19,947 nucleotides of DNA from CAZXDS01 sp964639525 (lineage in GTDB: Bacteria > Bacteroidota > Ignavibacteria > Ignavibacteriales > Melioribacteraceae), in assembly GCA_964639525.1 (NCBI GenBank), contig CAZXDS010000043.1, positions 1 to 19,947 of the forward strand, in the 5' to 3' direction. Position 1 is the stretch's first letter. Each line of letters opens with the position of its first letter. This document shows positions 7,938 to 15,202 of this stretch, piece after piece. Under the pieces are notes generated by a model. The model did no database searches, was not told the DNA's origin, and worked only from the letters and a program-made list of their open reading frames with translations. A program made the translations under genes and the position numbers.

Positions 7938-8855
7938 TTATAAACCCAAAATATTTTTTACTTTACTCAATAACTTTGCTGCAGAAATTCCATAATAATC
8001 GCGCATTCCATTGTTGTCTTTGATAAGATGCGGATATTCAGGCGTAATTCCCAAAGATTCAAAATGAATAGATGGATTTAGCTTTCTAACTTCTGATTCA
8101 ATTATGCTGCCTAAACCACAATTTATAAATTGTTCTTCAACAGTTATTATTGCGTTGAACCCATCAATTTCTTTCATTAGAGATTTAAAGTTTACAGGTT
8201 GAACAAGAGGTATGGAAATAATTTTTATTTTAATATTTTCTTCTTTTAACATCGCAATCAACTTGATAATTTCTTGTGAAATTGATCCGTGGAAAAGCAG
8301 AGCTAAATCATTTCCATCGTAATGAAGCTGCGGTTCGGTAATATCAAAATTTTCATTTAAGTGAATATTTTTTTCACCACTTTTTGCCAATCTTATATAA
8401 ACCGGATTTTTAGAATATGCAGCAAATTCAGCAGATAATTTTGTTTCAATCGGATCAGCCGGTGATAAAACCGTCAAGTTTGGTAAAGTTTTTGCAATAC
8501 CAATATCTTCAATAGCATAATGCGTAATTCCTTGTGGAGCATAAGTAACACCGCTGCCTGTACCAATTAATACAACCGGTAATTCTTGATAGCAGATATC
8601 ATTTCTAATCTGTTCGTAACATCTATATAGAACAAACGGGGCGATATTATAACAGAAAACTTTATATCCGGAAATAGCAAGCCCTGCAGCAAAGCTAATC
8701 ATATTTTGCTCGGCAATGCCCATGTTAATAAATTTATCGGGATACTTTTCCTTGAAATCGCAATAAATCCCTAATCCTGCATCTCCGGCTAAAATAATAG
8801 CTTTATCATTTTTTACAGTATAATCTATAATTGTATTTGCAAAAGTGTTTCTCAT
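7938..8855 (-). CDS. Transketolase, C-terminal subunit (pyrimidine-binding half)
   Basis: A 305-residue protein matching the second half of transketolase: the pyrimidine-binding domain (about 1-165) and the C-terminal swivel domain (about 180-300). The catalytic glutamate that activates TPP is E49 in NMGIAEQNM (44-52). The following GYKVFCYNIAPFVLYRCYEQ and GVTYAPQGITHYAIEDIGIA segments are typical of the transketolase/DXS pyrimidine domain, and LSPADPIETK is a family landmark. It cannot bind TPP alone and needs the partner encoded immediately upstream; the two genes overlap by one base (TAATG), as expected for a fixed subunit ratio. In primary metabolism such pairs move a two-carbon ketol group between sugar phosphates. 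In this locus a biosynthetic sugar substrate is more likely, as with split transketolase pairs of antibiotic and glycan clusters. Confidence 0.93.
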   Translation of the reverse strand: MRNTFANTIIDYTVKNDKAIILAGDAGLGIYCDFKEKYPDKFINMGIAEQNMISFAAGLAISGYKVFCYNIAPFVLYRCYEQIRNDICYQELPVVLIGTGSGVTYAPQGITHYAIEDIGIAKTLPNLTVLSPADPIETKLSAEFAAYSKNPVYIRLAKSGEKNIHLNENFDITEPQLHYDGNDLALLFHGSISQEIIKLIAMLKEENIKIKIISIPLVQPVNFKSLMKEIDGFNAIITVEEQFINCGLGSIIESEVRKLNPSIHFESLGITPEYPHLIKDNNGMRDYYGISAAKLLSKVKNILGL

Positions 8856-9661
8856 TAAATTTCGCTCTTCAAATCATATTTTTCTAATTCTTTTAGTGCT
8901 TTAACTTTCAATTCGTCATTCAATAAGTAATAATGCCACAATAGGCTATCTTCCATAAAACTAATACCTTTACCTTTTATTGTGTTTGCAACAATGATTC
9001 TAGGTTTGTCAGAATTTTCTTTATCAACCGAGTTTTTTATTTCACTTATTGAGTTACCGTCAATTACATCTACTTCCCATCCGAAAGCTTTCCATTTATC
9101 TGCAACAGGTTCAAATTGACAAATATCCTTGGCACTTCCATACCCCTGCTGATTATTGTAGTCAAGGAAAACAGTAAAGTTATTAAGACCAAACTTGGGT
9201 GCGAACATTGCCCCTTCCCAAATAGAACCTTCCTGCATTTCTCCATCACCAATCACGCAATAGACTTTTCTATTTAATTTTTGAAGTTTAAATCCGTGAG
9301 CTATTCCGAGTCCCATGTTAAATCCATGTCCCAAAGAACCTGCCGAAACCTCTACGCCTTTCACAGAAAACTTATCGAGATGCCCGGGTAATGTCCCATT
9401 GTTTTTGTTAAAGCCGTATAATAATTTATCTTCAAAGATATTTTTCCTTGCTAATGTTACATATAATGCCAATTCGGCATGCGCCTTACTTAGAATAAAA
9501 ACATCGCGATTATTCCAATCTTCCAAATTCATTTTATAAAAGTAGAGTACCGTTAAAATATCAATACACGAAAGCATCGAACCGATATGCGATGTTTTCG
9601 CTTCGTACGAAATTTCGATGATTTTTTTTCTTAAATCGTTTGATATTTTTTCTAAATTCAT
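8855..9661 (-). CDS. Transketolase, N-terminal subunit (TPP-diphosphate half)
   Basis: A 268-residue protein matching the N-terminal third of transketolase. It has the early histidine loop (AKTSHIGSMLS, about 22-32), SKAHAELALY (about 58-67), GSLGHGFNMGLG, and the TPP/Mg signature GDGEMQEGSIWE (138-149) ending in DYNNQQ (about 167-172). These bind the diphosphate of thiamine. The start is placed at the ATG (9661) rather than the TTG one codon upstream. The stop shares a base with the start of the C-terminal subunit. It follows a radical SAM/SPASM gene with a 17-nt gap. The GDG motif and histidines appear intact, so the pair should be catalytically competent. Its place between radical SAM and methyltransferase genes suggests ketol transfer onto a nucleotide-sugar or supply of an unusual sugar precursor. 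That role is inferred. Confidence 0.92.
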   Translation of the reverse strand: MNLEKISNDLRKKIIEISYEAKTSHIGSMLSCIDILTVLYFYKMNLEDWNNRDVFILSKAHAELALYVTLARKNIFEDKLLYGFNKNNGTLPGHLDKFSVKGVEVSAGSLGHGFNMGLGIAHGFKLQKLNRKVYCVIGDGEMQEGSIWEGAMFAPKFGLNNFTVFLDYNNQQGYGSAKDICQFEPVADKWKAFGWEVDVIDGNSISEIKNSVDKENSDKPRIIVANTIKGKGISFMEDSLLWHYYLLNDELKVKALKELEKYDLKSEI

Positions 9662-9678
9662 CAATTACTCTGCAACTT

Positions 9679-10758
9679 CTATATAAAATTCAAATGTTTC
9701 AATTTAGGATTTTTCAATTCCCACAAAAATTTATTTACTGCATCCGGTCTGCAATTGATTGGGCATTTATGCACATTACAATCATGTTCAAGATAATCCT
9801 TAATTTTTTTTCTGCCTTCACTCTGCCAAATTTCGTTAAATGTGTTTTTATAAATATTGCCGAAAACAAATTCCTCTTTATCCCAATAAGGAAGACACGA
9901 AGCAATATCTCCGGCAGAATTAATTGCAGAAATAAATGACGTTCCATAGCAATGATCATAATTTCTTTCTCCGGTATTCTCAAATGCTCCGATTCTCAAT
10001 TGCACTTCAAAATCATCCGAACAAAATTCATTTAATTTTTCTGCAATTTCAGCCAGCTCATTTTCGTTAATTTCTTCTTTCATTTGATAACCCTGCTGTT
10101 CGCTTTGGTGAACAAATGGTTTTATCACAAAATAATCGGCACCGGTTTCCTTAATTGCCTTTACAGCTTCAAACAATGAATCTTTATTTTCCGGAATCAA
10201 TACAAATTGAGCACCTAAATCAACATCCAATTTTTCCCTTTCACGAATTTCACAAGCTGTTTTTATGTTTGTAATTACTTTATCAAAAACTTTTTCACTT
10301 ACTTTATGAATTTTAGAATATGTTTTACTATTCCCGCCGTTAAAACTGAATCTTAAAAAAGTAAGACTCGGAAGAATTCTTTCAGCGAGTTCCTCTTTTA
10401 ATAATTGCCCGTTGGAAAACATTCCTGCATCAATACCGTTTATTTTTGTATGATGAACAAACTCGGCAATATTTGGATGAAGAAGAGGTTCTCCTTCGCC
10501 TGCATATAAAACACTTTTAATTCCGGCTGCAGAAATTTCTTCAATAAACTTTAAGGTTCTATCTTTTTCCAATTTCCTATTTGGGTAACCGATAAAATCA
10601 TAAGCACAAAACACACATCTGTGATTACAAGAACCAACTGGGCTAATTTCCATATAAACAGGATTGCAGTCGTTATTATTAAAATATTTATTCAATCTAT
10701 CGATATGGTAAATTAGCTTTTGACCATCCAATTGAAAATTTTTATTTTTTTTATTCAT
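9679..10758 (-). CDS. Radical SAM/SPASM domain enzyme
   Basis: A 359-residue enzyme. The radical SAM cysteines are C44-NHR-C48-VF-C51, and the SAM-binding loop that follows the second strand reads AGEGEPLLHP (about 86-95). The C-terminal SPASM-type region has cysteines at about 270 (DHCYG), 288 (ASCLPY), 327, 332 and 336 (CNVHKCPINC), consistent with auxiliary iron-sulfur clusters. SPASM enzymes include peptide modifiers and sugar-acting enzymes such as epimerases and dehydrogenases or dehydratases (BtrN, AprD4, AviX12 and NeoN are examples of radical SAM aminoglycoside or oligosaccharide enzymes). No precursor peptide is seen nearby, so a sugar substrate is favoured. The ATG at 10758 is preferred over an in-frame TTG at 10767 because GGAG lies only one base before the TTG. 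It is 24 nt downstream of a second SPASM gene. Confidence 0.88.
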   Translation of the reverse strand: MNKKNKNFQLDGQKLIYHIDRLNKYFNNNDCNPVYMEISPVGSCNHRCVFCAYDFIGYPNRKLEKDRTLKFIEEISAAGIKSVLYAGEGEPLLHPNIAEFVHHTKINGIDAGMFSNGQLLKEELAERILPSLTFLRFSFNGGNSKTYSKIHKVSEKVFDKVITNIKTACEIREREKLDVDLGAQFVLIPENKDSLFEAVKAIKETGADYFVIKPFVHQSEQQGYQMKEEINENELAEIAEKLNEFCSDDFEVQLRIGAFENTGERNYDHCYGTSFISAINSAGDIASCLPYWDKEEFVFGNIYKNTFNEIWQSEGRKKIKDYLEHDCNVHKCPINCRPDAVNKFLWELKNPKLKHLNFI

Positions 10759-10768
10759 TCTACTCAAT

Positions 10769-10775
10769 CTCCACC
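10769..10775 (-). promoter_or_regulatory. Ribosome-binding site deciding the 10758 start
   Basis: The minus strand reads GGTGGAG here. It lies 10 nt before the ATG at 10758 but only one base before a possible TTG start at 10767, so it supports the ATG. Confidence 0.5.
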
Positions 10776-10782
10776 TTCAGTA

Positions 10783-11859
10783 TTAGACAAACTCAAGATG
10801 CTCTTGATCAAGCTCAAGATAATCGATGAGAAGTTTATTATTATTGTTGGCACAGCAATGATGAACACAATCAACAGACGGATTTATATTAAAAAATTTG
10901 TTTTTATCATTCATCCAAAATTCCTTAAAACTTTTATCTTTTATTGAACCTAAAACTCCGTTTTCTAAATTGTAAGCTTTATCGTGACATGCATAAACAT
11001 TCAAATCTGCACCAATAATCGGCAGTATTTGTAAATAGGGACACCAACTATAATCTTTTTGAAATTTCTCATCGAGTTCATGATAAGCATCAAATATTTC
11101 AAAGTCTAACTCTTCAAAATCATTCTTACTTTTTTGAATTAAACTTTTCACAGTACTAAATATTTCCTTGTGATATAAATTATTTTCAACTCCAACATCA
11201 CTTACAATGCAAGGAGAAACTTTAACGCTTGACACTCCTATTTCTTTATAAAGTTTAATCATTTCATAAACATGAGAAGCATTTTTTTTATCCACAATAA
11301 GACTTATTCCAACAAAACAATTTCCATTTAGCTGAACAAAATTCTTAAGATTGGTAATTACCTTTGTATATTCACCTATTTTTATCCCTCTATATTCAGC
11401 ATAACTTTCATCATCCCAACCGTCAATTGAAATTCTAATCCATGAAGCGTATTCGGATAATAATTCCGCAACACGTCCCTTTAACGGCGTACCGTTAGTT
11501 AAAAGTGCAATTTTTATATTTGTTTTGGATAATCGTTCTAAAGTTTCAACAATATATTTATAATAAAGCGGGTCACCTCCACCGCTGAATGTAACGGCTT
11601 TAACTCCAAGTTCATCAATATCATCTATAATTTCCATCATCTTTTCTTTCGGAATATATTCCCGCAAGTCCATATCTTTACCCAACTGTAAATTATCAGC
11701 TCTATACGAACAATACCAGCAATGATGCGCACAAACATTTGTAGGTTTTATTCTTATATGGATTGGAGGTTTTATCGACAAATTATTAGCCGGTAAGGAT
11801 TTGATTTTTTCCATATAATGGAAAACTTTCATTTTGGAATATTTGTTTTTCATTGACAT
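10783..11859 (-). CDS. Radical SAM/SPASM domain enzyme
   Basis: A 358-residue enzyme with the cluster motif C43-AHH-C47-WY-C50 and the SAM-binding loop FSGGGDPLYY (91-100). TNGTPL (121-126) and ISIDGWDDESY (143-153) are standard core elements. The C-terminal region has cysteines at about 273 (WCPYL), 291 (YACHDK), 331, 335 and 336 (CVHHCCAN), a SPASM-like arrangement for auxiliary clusters. It shares the overall plan and an H-L-x-F-hydrophobic C-terminus (EHLEFV against KHLNFI) with the next gene, so the two may be distant paralogues acting in sequence. Two in-frame ATGs (11859 and 11853) are possible and neither has a strong ribosome-binding site. It is the first gene after a 204-nt gap and may start a separate transcript. 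The substrate is probably a sugar intermediate, by context only. Confidence 0.88.
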   Translation of the reverse strand: MSMKNKYSKMKVFHYMEKIKSLPANNLSIKPPIHIRIKPTNVCAHHCWYCSYRADNLQLGKDMDLREYIPKEKMMEIIDDIDELGVKAVTFSGGGDPLYYKYIVETLERLSKTNIKIALLTNGTPLKGRVAELLSEYASWIRISIDGWDDESYAEYRGIKIGEYTKVITNLKNFVQLNGNCFVGISLIVDKKNASHVYEMIKLYKEIGVSSVKVSPCIVSDVGVENNLYHKEIFSTVKSLIQKSKNDFEELDFEIFDAYHELDEKFQKDYSWCPYLQILPIIGADLNVYACHDKAYNLENGVLGSIKDKSFKEFWMNDKNKFFNINPSVDCVHHCCANNNNKLLIDYLELDQEHLEFV

Positions 11860-11916
11860 AAATTATTACATACGTTTATATTTTAAATTTCGTTTGTCAT
11901 TCATTGAAAACACACT

Positions 11917-11979
11917 GTCATGCTGATGGATATCAGCATCTCATTAAATGTCTGAGATTCTGACATCCGTCAGAATGAC
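11917..11979. repeat. Paired inverted hairpin repeat (REP/MITE-like)
   Basis: Two 27-bp arms, 11917-11943 and the reverse complement of 11953-11979, match at 23 of 27 positions and face each other across 9 bp. Each arm is itself a hairpin: ATGCTGAT-GGAT-ATCAGCAT in the first (8-bp stem, 11920-11939) and ATTCTGAC-ATCC-GTCAGAAT in the second (8-bp stem, 11957-11976). The four differences between arms form two complementary pairs, so both stems stay perfect. Neither strand has a T-tract after the hairpins, so it is not an ordinary intrinsic terminator. This looks like a dispersed extragenic palindromic element. The rest of the 204-nt gap (11860-12063) is AT-rich. It holds a smaller hairpin (AATCAG/CTGATT, 11998-12017) inside an outer ATCCGG/CCGGAT pair, and no gene. 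Confidence 0.7.
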
Positions 11980-12063
11980 CCAATATTTTTATCCGGCAAT
12001 CAGTTGGTTTCCTGATTAGATTTCTGCCGAACTACCGGATTCCCTTGTGTGTTAAAAATTCAA

Positions 12064-13002
12064 TCATGAATGTTTCACAACGCTATCTGTTTTTGATTTA
12101 ATCATTTTTAATGCTTTTTCTAAAATAGTTTCGGCAGATATAGAATTCATCATTGTATATTTATCATCACCATGAGCATTAATTATTTCCGTGCTGCCAT
12201 ACAAAAATACTTCTGACAAGTTTGTAGGACCAAAAAGTGCAACGACCGGTTTCTTAAGAGCAAATGCAATATGCAACCCCAGACTATCATTAGTTATTAA
12301 CACATTACAAGAGTTTATCCAATCTATATAATCATAAATATTATTTAAGCCTTTCTGCCAGGAAACCGAATATCCCAAATTGTTTAGCAACGTTTCCGAT
12401 TCTTTCCAAGTTTCCATTGGCAGTGCTTTTTCAGGCCACTTATCTCCTACTTTCCAATTGAATCCGAAATCATATTTTACTGTTGATTTCGGTTTATAAC
12501 CGAGAATATATTCCTGTTCTTTCCATTTTACTCCGAACATTTCAATCAAAACTTTTTGCCAGCAATCAGATTTTCCGTTATTAAATTCTTTTGCTTCAAG
12601 GTATGAAATAAAACTAAGTCCGCGTTCATAAGCATGGTAAGTTCCGCCAACGGAATCAAATCTGAATCCGTATTTATTCCAAACATCAATCATCGATGAT
12701 AGTGCACAAAGTCCGGCAATTTTTTCCAGATTAATTAACACATCAAACTTTTCCTGCATCAATTGAAAACCAAGAAACTCATCCCAAACTAAGATTCTAT
12801 CAACATAAGAATTATTGCTTAGCAAAGGAGCCGCTTTTTCGGAAACAACCCAAGTTATGCTTGAATCAGGATATTTCTCTTTTAATGCGTATAAAATCGG
12901 CGTGGTTCTAATTACATCTCCCAAACTTGGAACACGTCCAATTTCTGAATCTAATGTTTCAGATAACCCAAGCTTAATAATTAATACTTTTGTTTTTGCC
13001 AT
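12064..13002 (-). CDS. Family 9 glycosyltransferase (ADP-heptose:LPS heptosyltransferase-like)
   Basis: A 312-residue GT-B enzyme of the GT9 family. The N-terminal domain shows VLIIKLGLSE, then VPSLGDVIRTTPILYALKEK (24-43), the hallmark loop of heptosyltransferases, and SSITWVV (47-53). The C-terminal nucleotide-sugar domain has NVLITNDSLGLHIAFALKKP (233-252) and VVALFGPT (253-260). GT9 members transfer heptose or other sugars from ADP- or other NDP-donors during LPS or glycolipid assembly on the cytoplasmic side. The length is slightly short but both domains are present. An atypical insert after the first strand (SETLDSEIGR) pushes the GD loop back compared with WaaF and WaaC. Its first 22 bases overlap the end of the upstream radical SAM gene, so the two are translationally linked. 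The donor sugar is not predictable. Confidence 0.85.
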   Translation of the reverse strand: MAKTKVLIIKLGLSETLDSEIGRVPSLGDVIRTTPILYALKEKYPDSSITWVVSEKAAPLLSNNSYVDRILVWDEFLGFQLMQEKFDVLINLEKIAGLCALSSMIDVWNKYGFRFDSVGGTYHAYERGLSFISYLEAKEFNNGKSDCWQKVLIEMFGVKWKEQEYILGYKPKSTVKYDFGFNWKVGDKWPEKALPMETWKESETLLNNLGYSVSWQKGLNNIYDYIDWINSCNVLITNDSLGLHIAFALKKPVVALFGPTNLSEVFLYGSTEIINAHGDDKYTMMNSISAETILEKALKMIKSKTDSVVKHS

Positions 13003-13907
13003 GATTTTTCATTTTCTCTAATGTTTATAATTTCTACACTTGTATGCCCGTACTGCTGTAATCGGTTTGTTTTAATTTTAACATCGCAAGGATTACAATC
13101 TCCGTAATAATCACAATTTCGATAAATATCGATAGAATCTTCATTTAATTCTTCATCTAAAATATGTGCATAAGGGTCTCGTCCTTCATATAAATCGGAA
13201 TGACATTTATACACGTAACCGCCGGGATCAACAATAAGTTCAGTAGTTCTGCATTGGCAGTTTAACATTTTGCCAGCAGAGACAGCATTTTCATACTTAA
13301 AAGTACCGTAAAGTTTTCCATTATATTCCCCGAGATACTCTTTAGTTCTAAAATCAATTCCCTCTTTTGTACATTGTTCTTTTACCTCAAGTATATGCTT
13401 TTTAATATTTACATCAGGATGTTCTATTCCCCAAATTCCTACTTTAAAACCGGCTTCAGTCAACTTGTGAGTATTATTAATAATTTCATCAATATGATTT
13501 TGACCGGGATGATAACTTACCCGAATTGGGGCATAAGGAGCTTCTCTTAAAAACCTAGATATTGGTACATTGGCAATAAAAGCATCAACATCAAATTTTA
13601 GATTTGTTATTAAATCCATTTTAACTTCGGTTTTTACTTCATTAACAAATCTAAAAAATCCTTCAAAAAGAGTTGGTTCTCCCCCTTGCAGAGTCAAAGG
13701 CAAATCATCTCTAAGGCTCAGTCTGTTTGCAGCAAGTATCCATTCATCAACAGATAGTTTTTTTCTTTTGGCTTGAGAATTTCGAGAGCCTCCATCGTGT
13801 AAGTTGATACAATAATCACATTTCAAATTACAAGCCAACGTAAGAAAAAAAGCAATGTAATTATGATGATCTTTAGGCTTAATAACAGGAAGATCATTCC
13901 GAAACAT
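12981..13907 (-). CDS. Radical SAM enzyme with SPASM/twitch-like C-terminus
   Basis: A 308-residue protein. The cluster motif is C26-NLK-C30-DY-C33 and the SAM-binding loop is LQGGEPTLFEGF (73-84), a textbook radical SAM core start. The C-terminal part has cysteines at about 217 and 219 (NCQCR), 235 (YKCHSD), 265, 271 and 274 (NCDYYGDCNPC), which could carry one or two auxiliary clusters. The segment IVDPGGYVYKCHSDLY is typical of SPASM proteins. It sits between an RmlD-like reductase (20-nt gap upstream) and GT9 (22-nt overlap downstream), in the nucleotide-sugar part of the locus and away from the other four radical SAM genes. No small precursor peptide is adjacent, so sugar or glycolipid modification is the best guess. 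The C-terminal tail (RENEKSWQKQKY) is basic. Confidence 0.87.
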   Translation of the reverse strand: MFRNDLPVIKPKDHHNYIAFFLTLACNLKCDYCINLHDGGSRNSQAKRKKLSVDEWILAANRLSLRDDLPLTLQGGEPTLFEGFFRFVNEVKTEVKMDLITNLKFDVDAFIANVPISRFLREAPYAPIRVSYHPGQNHIDEIINNTHKLTEAGFKVGIWGIEHPDVNIKKHILEVKEQCTKEGIDFRTKEYLGEYNGKLYGTFKYENAVSAGKMLNCQCRTTELIVDPGGYVYKCHSDLYEGRDPYAHILDEELNEDSIDIYRNCDYYGDCNPCDVKIKTNRLQQYGHTSVEIINIRENEKSWQKQKY

Positions 13908-13927
13908 ATTTTACCACCAATCTGAAG

Positions 13928-14746
13928 TTAAATTTGTAATTTACCAAAAAAATCTCTCATTTCAACTAGCTGTTCCTTGATTGTTTTAACTGCAATTCGG
14001 CTTGATATAGAATATATACTACTCATACTTCTGTCGCAGCCAATTTCAACTTTAATAGGATTTACTTTTAATTCTAAATTATAAACTTCACTAATAGTTG
14101 AAACAAGTTCGTACTTATTTAAAGTATTGGGTGAATGAATATGAAATAATCCTTTCTGATAAAGATTATCAGTTAATGTTTTTTCTATTATCTCTGCAAG
14201 ATAAAGTGTAGTAACTCCGTTCCATAAATGATTCGTGTATCCGTTCACTTCTTTTCCTTTTTGAGATTTTACCCATTCCAATAAAGAGCGGCTTTGTCCG
14301 TTTTCTTCGCCGATAATTGAAGTTCTTAAAACCATACAATTATTACTTGGCTCTCCAGAGTTTTTAGTCATCCCGTAAATATCATCAGCATCAAATAAAT
14401 CATCTTCGTTATAATTGCCCTTGTTTCCGGTATATACACAGTCCGTAGTTATATGAATCATTTTAATATTTTTTTCACAACAGATTTTTGCCAAGTTATG
14501 CGGAAAAATCGAATTTACTTTCAGCACATCTTCTAATGTCATGTCTTTAATTCGCGGTTTAATTACTCCGGCACAGTTTATCACAACATCAGAATTATTA
14601 ATAAATTTTTCACTTCGTTGGTGCGGTTCTTTGGCAATGTCAAAATCACTGCGAAAAACCTTTACAACTTCATTCCCTTTACGTTTAAAATATTCCGAAA
14701 CCGCATAGCCCAGCATTCCGTTTGCGCCGAAAACAGTAATTTTCAT
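13928..14746 (-). CDS. RmlD-like NDP-4-keto-sugar reductase
   Basis: A 272-residue SDR. The NAD(P) loop is FGANGMLG (6-13). INCAGVIKP (56-64) follows strand 4, and the active-site motif HITTDCVYTG (98-107) is the RmlD form of T-D-x-V-F/Y-x-G. The catalytic pair is Y124-GMT-K128. Such enzymes reduce the 4-keto group of dTDP- or UDP-6-deoxy-4-keto-hexoses to give L-rhamnose, L-talose or related amino-sugars. Ser/Thr and substrate loops in the C-terminal third (NHLWNGVTTLYLAEII, about 167-182) match the family. It is preceded by AAAGGAAA upstream of the ATG. It is adjacent (9-nt gap) to the RmlC-like cupin gene, as expected for a 3,5-epimerase/4-reductase pair. No RmlA or RmlB is in the window, so dTDP-L-rhamnose itself should not be assumed. 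Confidence 0.85.
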   Translation of the reverse strand: MKITVFGANGMLGYAVSEYFKRKGNEVVKVFRSDFDIAKEPHQRSEKFINNSDVVINCAGVIKPRIKDMTLEDVLKVNSIFPHNLAKICCEKNIKMIHITTDCVYTGNKGNYNEDDLFDADDIYGMTKNSGEPSNNCMVLRTSIIGEENGQSRSLLEWVKSQKGKEVNGYTNHLWNGVTTLYLAEIIEKTLTDNLYQKGLFHIHSPNTLNKYELVSTISEVYNLELKVNPIKVEIGCDRSMSSIYSISSRIAVKTIKEQLVEMRDFFGKLQI

Positions 14747-14755
14747 ATTTTTCCT

Positions 14756-15202
14756 TTACCTTTCTTCCACTTTCCAAACATCCCAATATCTGGCATCAAA
14801 CCGATAGTCGTCACCGAGACTATCAGCTAATGTAGATGTAGAAAAAAACATAATTTTTGTATCAGGACTTAAGGACATAAATCCGTTAGCATATCCTGCG
14901 GGAATAAATAAAACACTCGGAGTAATATCACTTAAAACAAACCGATTAACTTCCAAGTTTTTGGAAGGTTTATCCCAATCATCAATTTTTACTGCACCAA
15001 TAATAGCAGAACCATTTACTACTTGAACATATTTACTTTCATTTTTATGTGCATGCCACGCTCTTACAAATCCTTGTTTATGGTTTTGAACCATGTAAAA
15101 TCTTTTTACACAATTAAAATCAAAATCATTTACAAAACTAACAGAACCTCTGTCATCAACAGCTCTACCGCCTTTAAGCAAAATCAGTTCATTATTAGTC
15201 AT
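14756..15202 (-). CDS. RmlC-like cupin (NDP-keto-sugar epimerase or isomerase)
   Basis: A 148-residue single-domain cupin related to dTDP-4-dehydrorhamnose 3,5-epimerase. Landmarks are VDDRGSVSFVND (15-26), the histidine strand VRAWHAHKNESKYVQVV (46-62) and the turn FIPAGYANGFMSL (99-111), followed by a distal acidic/aromatic segment (DDYRFDARYWDVW, 131-143). RmlC has a conserved H in PxGFAHGF and here it is N (PAGYANGF). H50 and H52 give an HxH pair, so the reaction may be a 3- or 5-epimerisation or a ketoisomerisation rather than the full 3,5-epimerisation. GAGGT at 15208-15212 gives a good ribosome-binding site with 6-nt spacing, inside the end of the upstream gene. The start overlaps that gene by 8 nt (ATGACTAA), indicating coupled translation. 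Confidence 0.8.
   Translation of the reverse strand: MTNNELILLKGGRAVDDRGSVSFVNDFDFNCVKRFYMVQNHKQGFVRAWHAHKNESKYVQVVNGSAIIGAVKIDDWDKPSKNLEVNRFVLSDITPSVLFIPAGYANGFMSLSPDTKIMFFSTSTLADSLGDDYRFDARYWDVWKVEER

Noticed and set aside
9640..9939. Plus-strand open frame across the transketolase/radical SAM junction
   Set aside because: Opposite two well-supported genes; phenylalanine/isoleucine-rich translation is what AT-rich antisense gives.
10759..10767. TTG start adding three residues to the SPASM enzyme at 9679
   Set aside because: GGAG is only one base from this TTG but 10 nt from the ATG at 10758.
11865..11903. Sigma-70-like promoter on the minus strand (ATGACA ... TATAAA)
   Set aside because: The two boxes are only 14 nt apart, too close for a normal promoter, and such boxes are frequent by chance in AT-rich DNA.
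11860..12063. Intrinsic terminator after the GT9 gene
   Set aside because: The hairpins here have no T-tract on the minus strand; a repeat element explains them better.
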